Below, piece after piece: positions 1 to 9,555 of a stretch of 64,000 nucleotides of DNA. Source of the DNA: Glaciecola sp. (GTDB lineage Bacteria > Pseudomonadota > Gammaproteobacteria > Enterobacterales > Alteromonadaceae); contig JAQWNF010000030.1 in assembly GCA_029246415.1 (NCBI GenBank), positions 1 through 64,000 of the forward strand, in the 5' to 3' direction. Made by a program: the position numbers and the translations under genes. A model generated the notes under the pieces. That model saw only the letters and a program-made list of their open reading frames with translations. It was not told the DNA's origin and ran no database searches. How positions within the stretch are numbered: the first letter of the stretch is position 1; every line of letters begins with the position of its first letter.

Positions 1-1763
1 TTGTTTCTGCTAACCCAGAAATCCCAACTGATATTATCTCATTAATCGGTACGTCTGCTGCATTAGCGATTTCTGGTATGCCATTTGGTGGTCCAGTTGG
101 CGCGGCGCGTGTTGGTTATACTGACGGTGAATATGTATTAAACACTCGTACGTCAGAACAAGAAGCTAGTCAATTAGACCTAGTTGTTGCTGGTACTGAA
201 TCTGCGGTATTAATGGTTGAATCTGAAGCAGACATTCTTTCTGAAGAAGTGATGCTAGGTGCCGTTGTTTTCGGTCATGAGCAATCACAAGCGGTTGTTA
301 GCAATATTGCTGAGTTTGCAGCGAATGTAAACACGCCTAAGTGGGATTGGACTGCTGTAGCTGAAAACACCGAATTGAAAGCGAAAGTTGCTGCTCACGC
401 ACAAGGCGGCATGACTGCTGCGTATCAGATTTCTGATAAACTAGCGCGTAAAACTGCTGTTGACACCGTAACTGAAGAAGCACTAGCTGCTATTGTCGCT
501 GCTGATGATTCAGTCGATGCAAAAGAAGTGTCAGAATTACTTCATGACTTAGAGTCTGACGTTGTTCGTTCACGCATTCTTGCTGGTGAGCCGCGTATTG
601 ATGGTCGTGATCCTGCGATGATCCGTGCACTTGACGTAGCTACTGGCGTATTGCCACGTACTCACGGTTCTGCTGTGTTTACACGTGGTGAAACTCAAGC
701 ACTTGTTGCCGCGACTCTTGGTACTGAGCGTGATGCACAGATGTTAGATGAACTCGGTGGCATGGCTACTTCGCGTTTCATGTTACATTATAACTTCCCT
801 CCATATTCAGTAGGGGAAACTGGTTTTATCGGTTCTCCAAAGCGTCGTGAAATTGGTCACGGTCGTCTTGCTAAACGTGGTATGCAAGCAGTTATGCCAA
901 GTGAAACTGAATTCCCGTACGTTGTACGTGTAGTATCAGAAATCACTGAATCTAACGGTTCTTCTTCAATGGCTTCTGTATGTGGTACATCTCTTGCGCT
1001 TATGGATGCAGGTGTGCCAATTAAAGCTTCTGTTGCGGGTATCGCGATGGGTCTAGTTAAGTCTGATGAAAACTTCGTAGTTTTATCTGACATATTAGGT
1101 GATGAAGATCACTTAGGCGACATGGACTTTAAAGTAGCGGGAACGACTAACGGTATTACTGCTTTACAAATGGATATTAAAATCGAAGGTATCACCCAAG
1201 AAATCATGCAAATTGCGCTTAAACAAGCAAAAGAAGCACGTATTCATATCTTAGGTGTGATGGACCAAGCAATTAATGGCCATCGTGATGAGTTATCTGA
1301 ATTTGCACCACGTATCTACACAATGAAAGTTGATCAAGATAAAATTCGTGATGTAATCGGTAAAGGCGGCGCGATGATCCGTGCTATTACTGAAGCTTCT
1401 GATACCAATATCGAAATCGAAGATGATTGTACAATCAAAATCTTTGCTACTGAAAAAGCAAAAGCGACGATTGCGATTGAAAAAATCAAGCAAGTAACTG
1501 CAGAAATCGAAGTTGGTAAAGTCTACACTGGTAAAGTATCACGCATTGCAGATTTTGGTGCATTCGTTGAAGTGCTTCCTGGTAAAGATGGCCTTGTTCA
1601 TATTTCTCAAATTGCACATGAACGTGTTGCTAAAGTAACTGATTACCTTAAAGAAGGTCAAGAAGTTCAGGTTAAGGTCATGGAAATTGATCGTCAAAAC
1701 CGTGTCCGTTTAAGCATGAAAGAACTTATTGAAAAACCTGCTCAGGAATCTGACGCAGAATAA
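1..1763 (+). CDS. pnp: Polyribonucleotide nucleotidyltransferase (PNPase), 5' end outside the window
   Basis: 3'-to-5' phosphorolytic exoribonuclease of the RNA degradosome. The frame is open from base 3, so the gene enters from the left; comparison with the roughly 711-residue E. coli protein suggests about 105-110 N-terminal residues are missing. Visible in order: the end of the first RNase PH domain, the helical linker, the second RNase PH domain with the phosphate-site motif [10 protein letters not shown] and the catalytic motif [12 protein letters not shown], a KH domain with GKGG, and a C-terminal S1 domain ([15 protein letters not shown]). The first ATG in the window (78) is internal. 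A strong terminator follows the stop. nlpI is next, as in many gammaproteobacteria. Confidence 0.97.
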   Translation, partial: VSANPEIPTDIISLIGTSAALAISGMPFGGPVGAARVGYTDGEYVLNTRTSEQEASQLDLVVAGTESAVLMVESEADILSEEVMLGAVVFGHEQSQAVVSNIAEFAANVNTPKWDWTAVAENTELKAKVAAHAQGGMTAAYQISDKLARKTAVDTVTEEALAAIVAADDSVDAKEVSELLHDLESDVVRSRILAGEPRIDGRDPAMIRALDVATGVLPRTHGSAVFTRGETQALVAATLGTERDAQMLDELGGMATSRFMLHYNFPPYSVGETGFIGSPKRREIGHGRLAKRGMQAVMPSETEFPYVVRVVSEITESNGSSSMASVCGTSLALMDAGVPIKASVAGIAMGLVKSDENFVVLSDILGDEDHLGDMDFKVAGTTNGITALQMDIKIEGITQEIMQIALKQAKEARIHILGVMDQAINGHRDELSEFAPRIYTMKVDQDKIRDVIGKGGAMIRAITEASDTNIEIEDDCTIKIFATEKAKATIAIEKIKQVTAEIEVGKVYTGKVSRIADFGAFVEVLPGKDGLVHISQIAHERVAKVTDYLKEGQEVQVKVMEIDRQNRVRLSMKELIEKPAQESDAE

Positions 1764-1780
1764 TCACTAAGTTGATGTAG

Positions 1781-1806
1781 AAAGGAGCCTATGGCTCCTT
1801 TTTTTA
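1781..1806 (+). terminator. Rho-independent terminator of pnp
   Basis: Stem AAGGAGCC / GGCTCCTT with a three-base loop, followed by a run of seven Ts, 18 bp after the pnp stop. Confidence 0.9.
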
Positions 1807-1910
1807 TGTCCAAAATACACATACGTCTGTTGTCATAGTGTAATTCATGTTAAATTTTAACATTGGGCAAAGCCATTCCAGCTATCATTTCATCAATAAG
1901 GATCCCAGAT

Positions 1911-2855
1911 TTGCGCGCTATTCAATGTTTACTTCTCACCATGAGTCTTACCTTAAGTGGTTGCTCATTGTTTTCCATCGATCAAACTAATCACGCACAA
2001 CGTGCCGGCGCTGTTGATACCAGTAATAGTATGGCTAATTTAATTATTCCTGAGCCAGTAGAAGCATCGGGCCGAGCGCAACAAGCGTTAGCCAAGTTTA
2101 ATATGATTGTCATGAGTCCAGAACTCAGTGATGATGAGCGTGCACAGTTTTTATTTCGTCGAGGGTTATTATTCGATAGTGTTGGGCTTTCGAGTCTTGC
2201 GTTTTATGATTTTCAGCAATCTTTACGATTCGACCCGCGTTTACATGAAGCTTATAACTCTATTGGCATTCACCATACGGTTCGTAAAGAGTACATAGAA
2301 GCTTATGAAGCCTTTGATGCTGTTATTGAAATGGTTGAAGATTATGAGTTTGCGTATTTAAACCGTGGCGTAGCGCTTTACTATGCCGGTCGTTCGGATT
2401 TAGCCTTGGCTGATATACAACGCTATTACGACAATGATCGACAAGATGCATATCGTTTGTTGTGGTTGTATCTGGCAAAATCTGAAGTTGATCCTGAAGC
2501 TGCAATGACACTGCTCAAAGATGGACAGACTCAGCTCACTAATAATCAATGGTCGGACAATATTGTGGCGTTTTATACGGGCAAAATATCCCAACAAACT
2601 TTGTTAGATTCTGTCATCGTTGGCATTAATACTCGTAATCAAATGAACGAACGTTTGTGTGAAGCGTATTTTTACTTAGGTAAATATTTTAGACAGCTAG
2701 GTAAAGATAAAATAGCGACTAACTTTTTTAAACTGGCGCTGAGCACCAATGTGTATGAGTTTGTTGAGCACCGTTTTGCTAGAGTAGAATTAGCTTTGAT
2801 CCGCGATAAAAATGTACAAGTTGATGCAACCAATCGTTTACCCGATTCAGAGTAA
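1911..2855 (+). CDS. nlpI: Lipoprotein NlpI (TPR protein)
   Basis: Outer-membrane-anchored TPR lipoprotein. In E. coli NlpI acts as an adaptor for peptidoglycan hydrolases and the Prc protease. The protein has a signal peptide ending in the lipobox LSGC, then TPR-like helices (FLFRRGLLFDSVGLSSLAFYDF and AYNSIGIHH regions) and the conserved segment AYLNRGVALYYAGR. I chose the TTG at 1911 because AAGGA lies 8 bp upstream and the signal peptide then begins directly; it gives 314 aa, near the usual length of about 295. The longer frame opens with TTG at 1863 and adds 16 unlikely residues. Genomic position after pnp is conserved. Confidence 0.92.
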   Translation: MRAIQCLLLTMSLTLSGCSLFSIDQTNHAQRAGAVDTSNSMANLIIPEPVEASGRAQQALAKFNMIVMSPELSDDERAQFLFRRGLLFDSVGLSSLAFYDFQQSLRFDPRLHEAYNSIGIHHTVRKEYIEAYEAFDAVIEMVEDYEFAYLNRGVALYYAGRSDLALADIQRYYDNDRQDAYRLLWLYLAKSEVDPEAAMTLLKDGQTQLTNNQWSDNIVAFYTGKISQQTLLDSVIVGINTRNQMNERLCEAYFYLGKYFRQLGKDKIATNFFKLALSTNVYEFVEHRFARVELALIRDKNVQVDATNRLPDSE

Positions 2856-3645
2856 TCTTGTTAGGGTGATGCTTGCTTTTGGGTGCTTGATATTAAGTAC
2901 ACAAACATTTGCGTCCAAGTATATTTACCCGCAATTATCCCCTAAAATAACAGCCAACATATCAGTGACACCTTTTACACACTGTGTCGATCATGTCGCC
3001 TTGATTGCGCATAACCTCAATGATTATGCTTACTTAATGGGATTGTACGACGACTTTGTATTTGACCAAACGATGCGTTTTTTGCCAGTTTGTTTGTTGC
3101 CTCCAATGATAGTCGCCGAAGATAGAAATGACCCGCTAAGTACAGTGGCGACCTCGTCTTCAAAAATAAAAACAGCTCAACTAGTTCAGGTTCAAGCTCA
3201 GGGTAACGCGTTTGTATCTGATGCTGTAATGCAGCTTGCGCATTCTGATACTTATCAAGTTTTTATACATGAATTGGCGCATTTTGCGGGGTTTTTAGAT
3301 GAATATCCAATGAGTGCGGCAGCGGCACGTTTTCAATGTAATATTGTGCGCCAAGCGCCGAATGTGATTCATGCATCACAATTGAATGAGAACACCAGCC
3401 AACCGCATCCTTATGTAGATATTTTTGTAGCACAGCTAAATCTTCGCCCATCCAAAAGTCGTAATGAATACATTGGTTGCGGCGACCATGAACAGCACAT
3501 ACAAAGGTATTTACTGCACCCCAATGACTTTAACTTTTTACGTTTTTTTGACGTGCCTTACATCCCGTATTTATATCAGTACTTGTGGCAACAACAAGTA
3601 TTGCAGGGGCGTACCAGTCAGATAATAACTGGTAAATCTTCTTAG
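2812..3645 (+). CDS. Putative secreted zinc metallopeptidase (HExxHxxGxxDEY, M64-like)
   Basis: Hydrophobic N-terminal segment (MLAFGCLILSTQTFAS) consistent with a signal peptide, then a domain containing HELAHFAGFLDEYP. This matches the zinc-binding HExxHxxGxxDEY arrangement of M64-type and related metzincin-like peptidases: two His ligands, a catalytic Glu and a trailing Asp-Glu-Tyr. Paired cysteines downstream suggest an exported protein. The start is uncertain: ATG at 2812 overlaps nlpI by 44 bp, while ATG 2869 (or GTG 2866), just after the nlpI stop, would shorten the n-region. The closeness suggests co-transcription with nlpI. The substrate is unknown, and the family assignment rests on the motif only. 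Confidence 0.7.
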   Translation: MYKLMQPIVYPIQSNLVRVMLAFGCLILSTQTFASKYIYPQLSPKITANISVTPFTHCVDHVALIAHNLNDYAYLMGLYDDFVFDQTMRFLPVCLLPPMIVAEDRNDPLSTVATSSSKIKTAQLVQVQAQGNAFVSDAVMQLAHSDTYQVFIHELAHFAGFLDEYPMSAAAARFQCNIVRQAPNVIHASQLNENTSQPHPYVDIFVAQLNLRPSKSRNEYIGCGDHEQHIQRYLLHPNDFNFLRFFDVPYIPYLYQYLWQQQVLQGRTSQIITGKSS

Positions 3646-3665
3646 CATTATATAACGGTATAGGG

Positions 3666-4412
3666 CTATGCTGTATGCTCAGATTTAAACTTATCGACCC
3701 ACATTGCTGTCGCGCCACAAATAGCCACGGGCATAACAATGAAATTCACAATGGGAATCAAGGCAAATAAGCTTGTAATAATACCAAAACCAAACGTTAA
3801 CGATTTACGTTGGTTTAATTGATGACGCATTGCAGGGAAAGATATTTTATGATTATCAAACGGATAATCGGCATATTGAATTGCCATCATCCAGCCGTTA
3901 AACAAAAACCATAACACTTGACCAATCACCGGCAGAATAAAAAATAATAACAAAAAGCCGATTGCGCGTGGAATGTAGTACATGAGTTTGGTTAGTTCGC
4001 GCCCTAATGTGCGCGGTAAGTCTTTTAGAATGTCGCCAAGACCGCTGGGATCAACGGTTTGTCCTGTGAGATGCTGTTCAACTTTTTCTGCTAATAACCC
4101 GTTAAAAGGCGCAGCTATCCAGTTGGCCAAGGTACCAAAAATGAGTGCGAAAATTAGTAATACGCTCAGTACGGCAATGGGCCACAAGATATAAATCAAA
4201 CCGTCTTTAAGCCATCCCAGCCAATCAGGGATGAAATTAATAACAGCTTGGATACCCAATGCGATTTCGCCAAAAAGAAAATAAAACGCGCCAGCAAATA
4301 GGGCGATATTAATAATTAATGGGACGAAGACAAAACGTTTGAGGCCCTTCACCTTAATGAGTGAAAACCCTTGAAAAAAATAGCTCATTCCTGAGCGTTG
4401 CTGCGTAGACAT
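3666..4412 (-). CDS. cysZ: CysZ-family sulfate transporter
   Basis: Inner-membrane protein of the CysZ/EI24 family, which takes up sulfate for cysteine synthesis. The sequence has the family N-terminus (GMSYFFQGFSLIKVKGLKRFVFVPL), several long hydrophobic segments, the conserved FGTLANWIAAPFNGLLAE stretch and a GWMMAIQYADYPFDNH region near residue 170. Length 248 aa is typical. It converges on the protease gene and diverges from smc with a 226-bp gap that probably carries both promoters. Confidence 0.92.
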   Translation of the reverse strand: MSTQQRSGMSYFFQGFSLIKVKGLKRFVFVPLIINIALFAGAFYFLFGEIALGIQAVINFIPDWLGWLKDGLIYILWPIAVLSVLLIFALIFGTLANWIAAPFNGLLAEKVEQHLTGQTVDPSGLGDILKDLPRTLGRELTKLMYYIPRAIGFLLLFFILPVIGQVLWFLFNGWMMAIQYADYPFDNHKISFPAMRHQLNQRKSLTFGFGIITSLFALIPIVNFIVMPVAICGATAMWVDKFKSEHTA

Positions 4413-4638
4413 AGAAAAACTCGCTGTATTAAGTTAACTCATTATAAGGTGTTTAGTGTCAGGATTGTATGAAGAAATGTTACTAATTTTTTCCAATTTA
4501 AATCAGCTGCAGGATAATTGCGTAAACACACTAAATTCGTACCTATATCCTGGTTAATTCTCTGATTCTGTTTGCACCTATTAGGTATTATTGTTACATT
4601 TCTATGCATAATTATAATTTCAAAAATAGCACAGGTTC

Positions 4639-7600
4639 ATGCGTCTTAAACGGATAAAGTTAGCTGGATTTAAATCTTTTGTCGAGCCAACGACTATTCC
4701 TTTTGACGGAGCTATGACAGCTATCGTCGGTCCTAACGGCTGTGGAAAATCCAACGTTATTGATGCGGTGCGTTGGGTATTAGGTGAGTCAAACGCCAAA
4801 AATTTACGCGGCGATGCCATGACCGATGTTATTTTCAATGGTTCTGCATCGCGTAAACCGGTTGGGCAATGTTCTGTCGAATTAGTGTTTGATAATAGTG
4901 CCGGACGTATAGCAGGAGAATACGCCAGTTACTCAGAACTATCAGTTAAGCGCCTAGTTACTCGCGATGCCCAATCCTTTTATTATCTTAATGGCGCAAA
5001 ATGCCGTCGTCGTGATGTCACGGATTTGTTTTTAGGAACCGGTTTAGGACCGCGTAGTTATGCCATCATAGAGCAGGGCATGATCTCTAAATTAATTGAG
5101 TCAAAACCCCAAGAGCTGCGTATTTTTATTGAAGAAGCCGCTGGTGTGTCTAAGTATAAAGAAAGACGCAAAGATACCGTCACTCGGATCAAGCATACTC
5201 ATGAAAACTTAATTCGCTTGGATGACGTGCGCAGCGAGCTGGGTCAACAAATTGATAAACTTCAAGAACAAGCACAAACCGCTCAACGTTATACTGAATT
5301 AAAAGCCGAGCAAAGAAAACTGCAAGGGCAAATTACAGCATTAAAATGGCTGGTCGAGGCCGATAAGATTGCCTCAGCAGAAAAAGCTATTGTGCAATTA
5401 ACTAATCAACTGGCCGAGTTACAAACCAATCAGCAAGGTGACGAAACCCAATTAGTGGCATTGCATGTTCAGCAAGAATACCTAAATGAAGAAATTGCCA
5501 CAGAACAAGCCACGAAATATCAGTTAGCGACGAATATAACCAAGTTAGAACAAGAGCAAAAATATAATCAAACCAGAAAGGCTCAGATCCAGCAAGAATT
5601 ACAAGATACTAAAGCGCAATGTATTGCACACGAGCAAGCGTTAAATAGTTTTGATTCACAAGTGGTTGATGCGCAAATGATTGTGAGTGCATTGGAGCCT
5701 GATTATGCTCATCAAACGCAGCAGCAACAACAACTCACATCACAATTAACCGAGGCGCAGTTAGCGTTGAAGGAGTTTTCTGCCAAAACTGCTGCCCAGG
5801 CGACGGCATATCAACAATGTAAAGCTCAATCTGAGCGCTGTCAAAGCCAAATCCAAGCCTTGCATAGTGTCTGTCAAAAATCGCAATCGAGTGTCGATCA
5901 AGTCAGCCAACGCTTATCTGAACTATCACTCGAAACGCAAGATTTAGCGGGGCAAGTAATGCTCCAAGAATCGGCTGTGGATACGCAAATTCTCTTGGTA
6001 AATGAACAACTCAAAAATCTGGCTGAGCTTCAAGCTGATGAAACCATAATAAAAGATGAATTAGCACAAATACTCACTGAGCAAGCACAGATCAATCAGC
6101 AAATTGCACAAGATGAAGTGGCGTTAACAGCCTTAGAAACCTTACAAAACGCGCAAACCATTACTCGCAGTTGCGCATTTCCGACGCAGCCTTTATGGCG
6201 TTGGTTATCTATTGCACCCCAAGATACGCATTGGTTTGAGCCTGTACTATTGTGGGCGCAGCAACCAGATGTTACGGATTGTGCCAGCGATAGGGTATTA
6301 CAAGCACTTGCTAATGAGCCTGATAGTCCTGTACATACTTGGCTCGAAACCTCTTTTACCGCCTCCAAGCTAGAAGGTACGTTAGCTGAAAAATGTCAAA
6401 ACGAACGAGTACCTGCTTGGTTTAATACGATTCATCTACTATCTGATACAAGCGTGACTCAAGCACTTCAGTTGCTTGATTCTTTGGCGAGTGACGCTAG
6501 TGTATTGTTAGATAATGGTATCTGGTTACAGCATGGCATGGTCTATCACACTGGCCAATTTAATACTGTGGATAATGCTGCGGATCTTGCAGCTCAAGGT
6601 CTAGTGCTTCGCTCTCAACAAATTGATAAGCTAGCGTTGGATATAGCATCAGGGCAACAGCAATCTCAAGAGTTACACGTTAAAATAGAGTGTAAAAAAC
6701 AAACCTTACTCAATAAACAAGATGATCTTAATTTAGCGCTTAAGGCCAATGAACAGAGCAAACAAGCCTTACAAGTCTTGCAACAAACTCAGCGCGAGTT
6801 AGCTTTTCAGCAGCAACAAAATCAGTCGCAACAGGCCAAGCTCAATAGCGAAAAGAGTCATTTGTTACATACATTAGCAGATGAAATGAATGCATTAAAT
6901 GAGTTAAAAGAAACATTGGCAGAATACTCAATAGAATTAACTCAGCTAACCGAACTGCAAAACGGGAAGATAGCCCAAGAAACCCAACTAAGTGAAACAG
7001 TAAGTCGATTGCAGCACAAAGTTCAAGCAACCCAATCTACAATTCATCAGTCTGAGTTAGCATTACAAAAAGCCCGTTCTTCTTATTCATTTGTTGTACA
7101 AAATAAATCTAATCAAGCAAAACAGCTTGCTGATATACAGATGAAAATAAGGTTGCTTGAAGACCAAATACAAGCAGTCGATACACCTTATGTAGAACAA
7201 CAAGGGCAATTATTGAGGTTACTGGAGCAGCAAGTCGCCTTGGATGCGACGATTCAATCTTTGCAGATAAAAGCGGCTGAACTCTTGCAGACCATTAAAC
7301 AAACCGAAGCGGGACAACAGGGTAACCAGCAGCAAGTTGAGACACTCAAGACTAAAATACAGTCTCATGAGCTAGGGTTGCAAGGGCATCGGGTTCGCGC
7401 TGCGGGCATTGTTGAACAACTTGAACAAATCGATCTACAATTATCTTCTATTTTACCTGATTTACCCAAAGATGCTGATGCGCTTATATTACAACGAGAG
7501 TTAGAAGCGGTTACCGATAATATAACGCAATTAGGTGCGGTTAATTTAGCTGCAATTGCTGAGTACGAAGTTCAATTTCAGCGAAAAGCGCATTTAGATC

Positions 7601-8145
7601 AACAAAATACTGATTTATGTTCGGCACTGAATACACTAGAAAGTGCGATGAAAAAAATTGATAATGAGACCAAAGCACGCTTTAAAGCAACGTATGACCA
7701 AGTGAATAGTGATCTTAAAAGCTTATTCCCAAAAGTGTTTGGTGGTGGAACAGCCTATCTTGAACTCACTGGTGATGATATGCTCGACACTGGCGTTACA
7801 ATTATGGCGCGACCACCGGGTAAGAAAAATAGTACAATTCATTTATTATCAGGTGGAGAAAAAGCATTAACCGCATTATCATTGGTGTTTGCTATTTTTC
7901 GTTTAAACCCAGCACCATTTTGTTTGCTGGATGAGGTTGACGCACCATTAGATGATGCCAATGTCGGCCGCTTTTGTAAATTAGTCAGTGAAATGTCGAA
8001 GACGGTTCAGTTTATATACATTTCTCATAATAAAATTGCGATGGAGATGGCGAGTCATTTAACAGGTGTTACAATGGCCGAACCGGGGGTATCAAGAATG
8101 GTAGCCGTCGACATCGATGAAGCAGTAGCCATAACTCAGGCATGA
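4639..8145 (+). CDS. smc: Chromosome segregation ATPase SMC
   Basis: Condensin-type ATPase that organises and segregates the chromosome with ScpA/ScpB. N-terminal Walker A GPNGCGKSN (residues about 32-40), long Gln-rich coiled coils, a hinge region around residues 505-655, then the C-terminal ABC signature LLSGGEKALTALSL and Walker B CLLDEVDAPLDDAN. Length 1168 aa is normal. This is the SMC type rather than the enterobacterial MukB. It heads the conserved smc-zipA-ligA cluster, with zipA starting 10 bp after its stop. Confidence 0.97.
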   Translation: MRLKRIKLAGFKSFVEPTTIPFDGAMTAIVGPNGCGKSNVIDAVRWVLGESNAKNLRGDAMTDVIFNGSASRKPVGQCSVELVFDNSAGRIAGEYASYSELSVKRLVTRDAQSFYYLNGAKCRRRDVTDLFLGTGLGPRSYAIIEQGMISKLIESKPQELRIFIEEAAGVSKYKERRKDTVTRIKHTHENLIRLDDVRSELGQQIDKLQEQAQTAQRYTELKAEQRKLQGQITALKWLVEADKIASAEKAIVQLTNQLAELQTNQQGDETQLVALHVQQEYLNEEIATEQATKYQLATNITKLEQEQKYNQTRKAQIQQELQDTKAQCIAHEQALNSFDSQVVDAQMIVSALEPDYAHQTQQQQQLTSQLTEAQLALKEFSAKTAAQATAYQQCKAQSERCQSQIQALHSVCQKSQSSVDQVSQRLSELSLETQDLAGQVMLQESAVDTQILLVNEQLKNLAELQADETIIKDELAQILTEQAQINQQIAQDEVALTALETLQNAQTITRSCAFPTQPLWRWLSIAPQDTHWFEPVLLWAQQPDVTDCASDRVLQALANEPDSPVHTWLETSFTASKLEGTLAEKCQNERVPAWFNTIHLLSDTSVTQALQLLDSLASDASVLLDNGIWLQHGMVYHTGQFNTVDNAADLAAQGLVLRSQQIDKLALDIASGQQQSQELHVKIECKKQTLLNKQDDLNLALKANEQSKQALQVLQQTQRELAFQQQQNQSQQAKLNSEKSHLLHTLADEMNALNELKETLAEYSIELTQLTELQNGKIAQETQLSETVSRLQHKVQATQSTIHQSELALQKARSSYSFVVQNKSNQAKQLADIQMKIRLLEDQIQAVDTPYVEQQGQLLRLLEQQVALDATIQSLQIKAAELLQTIKQTEAGQQGNQQQVETLKTKIQSHELGLQGHRVRAAGIVEQLEQIDLQLSSILPDLPKDADALILQRELEAVTDNITQLGAVNLAAIAEYEVQFQRKAHLDQQNTDLCSALNTLESAMKKIDNETKARFKATYDQVNSDLKSLFPKVFGGGTAYLELTGDDMLDTGVTIMARPPGKKNSTIHLLSGGEKALTALSLVFAIFRLNPAPFCLLDEVDAPLDDANVGRFCKLVSEMSKTVQFIYISHNKIAMEMASHLTGVTMAEPGVSRMVAVDIDEAVAITQA

Positions 8146-8155
8146 AGGATTTTTG

Positions 8156-9550
8156 ATGGACTTACAACTTACGCTAATTATACTCGGCTCAATTTCTATT
8201 ATTGGCCTGCTCATTCATGGTTTATGGGTGAGTCGAAAAAACAATACTCCTCAAGAGCACTGGAGTAAAGATGATATTGATTTTGATGCGCCTAACATCG
8301 GCCTAGAGAGTGAAACAGACGCTCAAGAAAACAGCCAGCAAGGTGCATCGATAAATGCGAATAGTTTCGCAGAAAATATTGATTTACCAGACCCGTATGA
8401 TGAAGTAAGTGATTTTGATGAATACGGTATAGGTAAAGTGAGCACTGTTGCATCAGCGAAACAACTCGACCCATCAAGTGTTACGAATGATGCAGCTACA
8501 GCACTCGACGATATTCCTACTTTTGATGCAGAAACTCCTGTCGCAAAACCTTCTCCTGAGAAGGATATCAAAGATGAGCCTAAGGTTTATGCGTCAGTGG
8601 TCACCAATCCTAAACCAGCAATGACACCCGTATCCGTTAGTCATGACCCTAGTGGCGAGGCTGGGCAAGGCACTGCTGACTTAGATGATTTTCCATTACC
8701 ACCAAAACATTTTTTACAGAACGCTCCAGTGGATAATCAAGAGGTAACCGCTGAGCAACCTGCACCTGAGCAAACCTCTGAACCCGAGCTTGAAAGCAAC
8801 TCACCAAGCAGTAATCAGCCTACACCAGCTTCAACACCTGACACAACGGTAAGTGCTGAGCTAGATAGAGATGTTCCTTTGTATTCTGCACCGGATGTCA
8901 CACCTCCTGCGATTGAGCCAGAGCCTGAAGTGAAAAAGCCATCACTGACAGAACAAGCTAAAAACTTAGTGATCCGCAAACAACGCCGTTCACCTGTGCG
9001 CACTGAACCTAAAATTAACGACGATCAAATGCGCATTGACTTTGATACTGTCGATCCTGTTATTAATGAAAATAAAGCAGCGGCGCAGGCGCAATCAACT
9101 ACTGCACCTTCTCATACTGTAGAGCCTGAATTTTTATCATTGAACGTCAAAGTCAGTAAAGATAATCCAATCCCTGGGGCGCAGTTAATCGCGTCTTTGT
9201 TAACATTGGGCTTTAAGTTTGGTGAATCTGATATTTTCCATCGACATGTCAATTCGAATGGCAAAGGACCTATTTTATTTAGCCTTGCGAGTATGTTTAA
9301 GCCAGGTGTATTTGATGTGGAACATATGGAAACGCAACAGTATTATGGCTTAAGTTTATTTATGTCATTGCCTATCGAAGGGGATGCACATCAAGTATTT
9401 AATATGATGCACAATGCGGCGCGTAAGTTAGCCGATGAGTTTGGTGCACAAGTCTTAGACGAACACCGCAGTGGGTTAACTCAGCAAGGCTTACAACACT
9501 ACGTTGAACGGATCCGAGAGTTTGAACGTCGTCGTTTATTCGGGCAATAA
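8156..9550 (+). CDS. zipA: Cell division protein ZipA
   Basis: Bitopic inner-membrane protein that tethers FtsZ to the membrane. An N-terminal membrane helix (residues about 3-22) is followed by a long acidic, Pro-rich linker (P/Q-type, roughly residues 40-320) and the C-terminal FtsZ-binding domain (from about residue 325: FLSLNVKVSKDNPIPGAQL, then GIFHRH-like and SLFMSLPIEGD segments). I chose ATG 8156, which has AAGGA 6 bp upstream, over the in-frame TTG at 8153. It lies between smc and the ligase gene, as in related genomes. Confidence 0.95.
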   Translation: MDLQLTLIILGSISIIGLLIHGLWVSRKNNTPQEHWSKDDIDFDAPNIGLESETDAQENSQQGASINANSFAENIDLPDPYDEVSDFDEYGIGKVSTVASAKQLDPSSVTNDAATALDDIPTFDAETPVAKPSPEKDIKDEPKVYASVVTNPKPAMTPVSVSHDPSGEAGQGTADLDDFPLPPKHFLQNAPVDNQEVTAEQPAPEQTSEPELESNSPSSNQPTPASTPDTTVSAELDRDVPLYSAPDVTPPAIEPEPEVKKPSLTEQAKNLVIRKQRRSPVRTEPKINDDQMRIDFDTVDPVINENKAAAQAQSTTAPSHTVEPEFLSLNVKVSKDNPIPGAQLIASLLTLGFKFGESDIFHRHVNSNGKGPILFSLASMFKPGVFDVEHMETQQYYGLSLFMSLPIEGDAHQVFNMMHNAARKLADEFGAQVLDEHRSGLTQQGLQHYVERIREFERRRLFGQ

Positions 9551-9555
9551 ATTTT

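Noticed and set aside
4639-8145. Considered MukB
   Set aside because: Length, Walker A and signature motifs, and the smc-zipA-ligA order fit SMC; MukB is longer and sits with mukEF.
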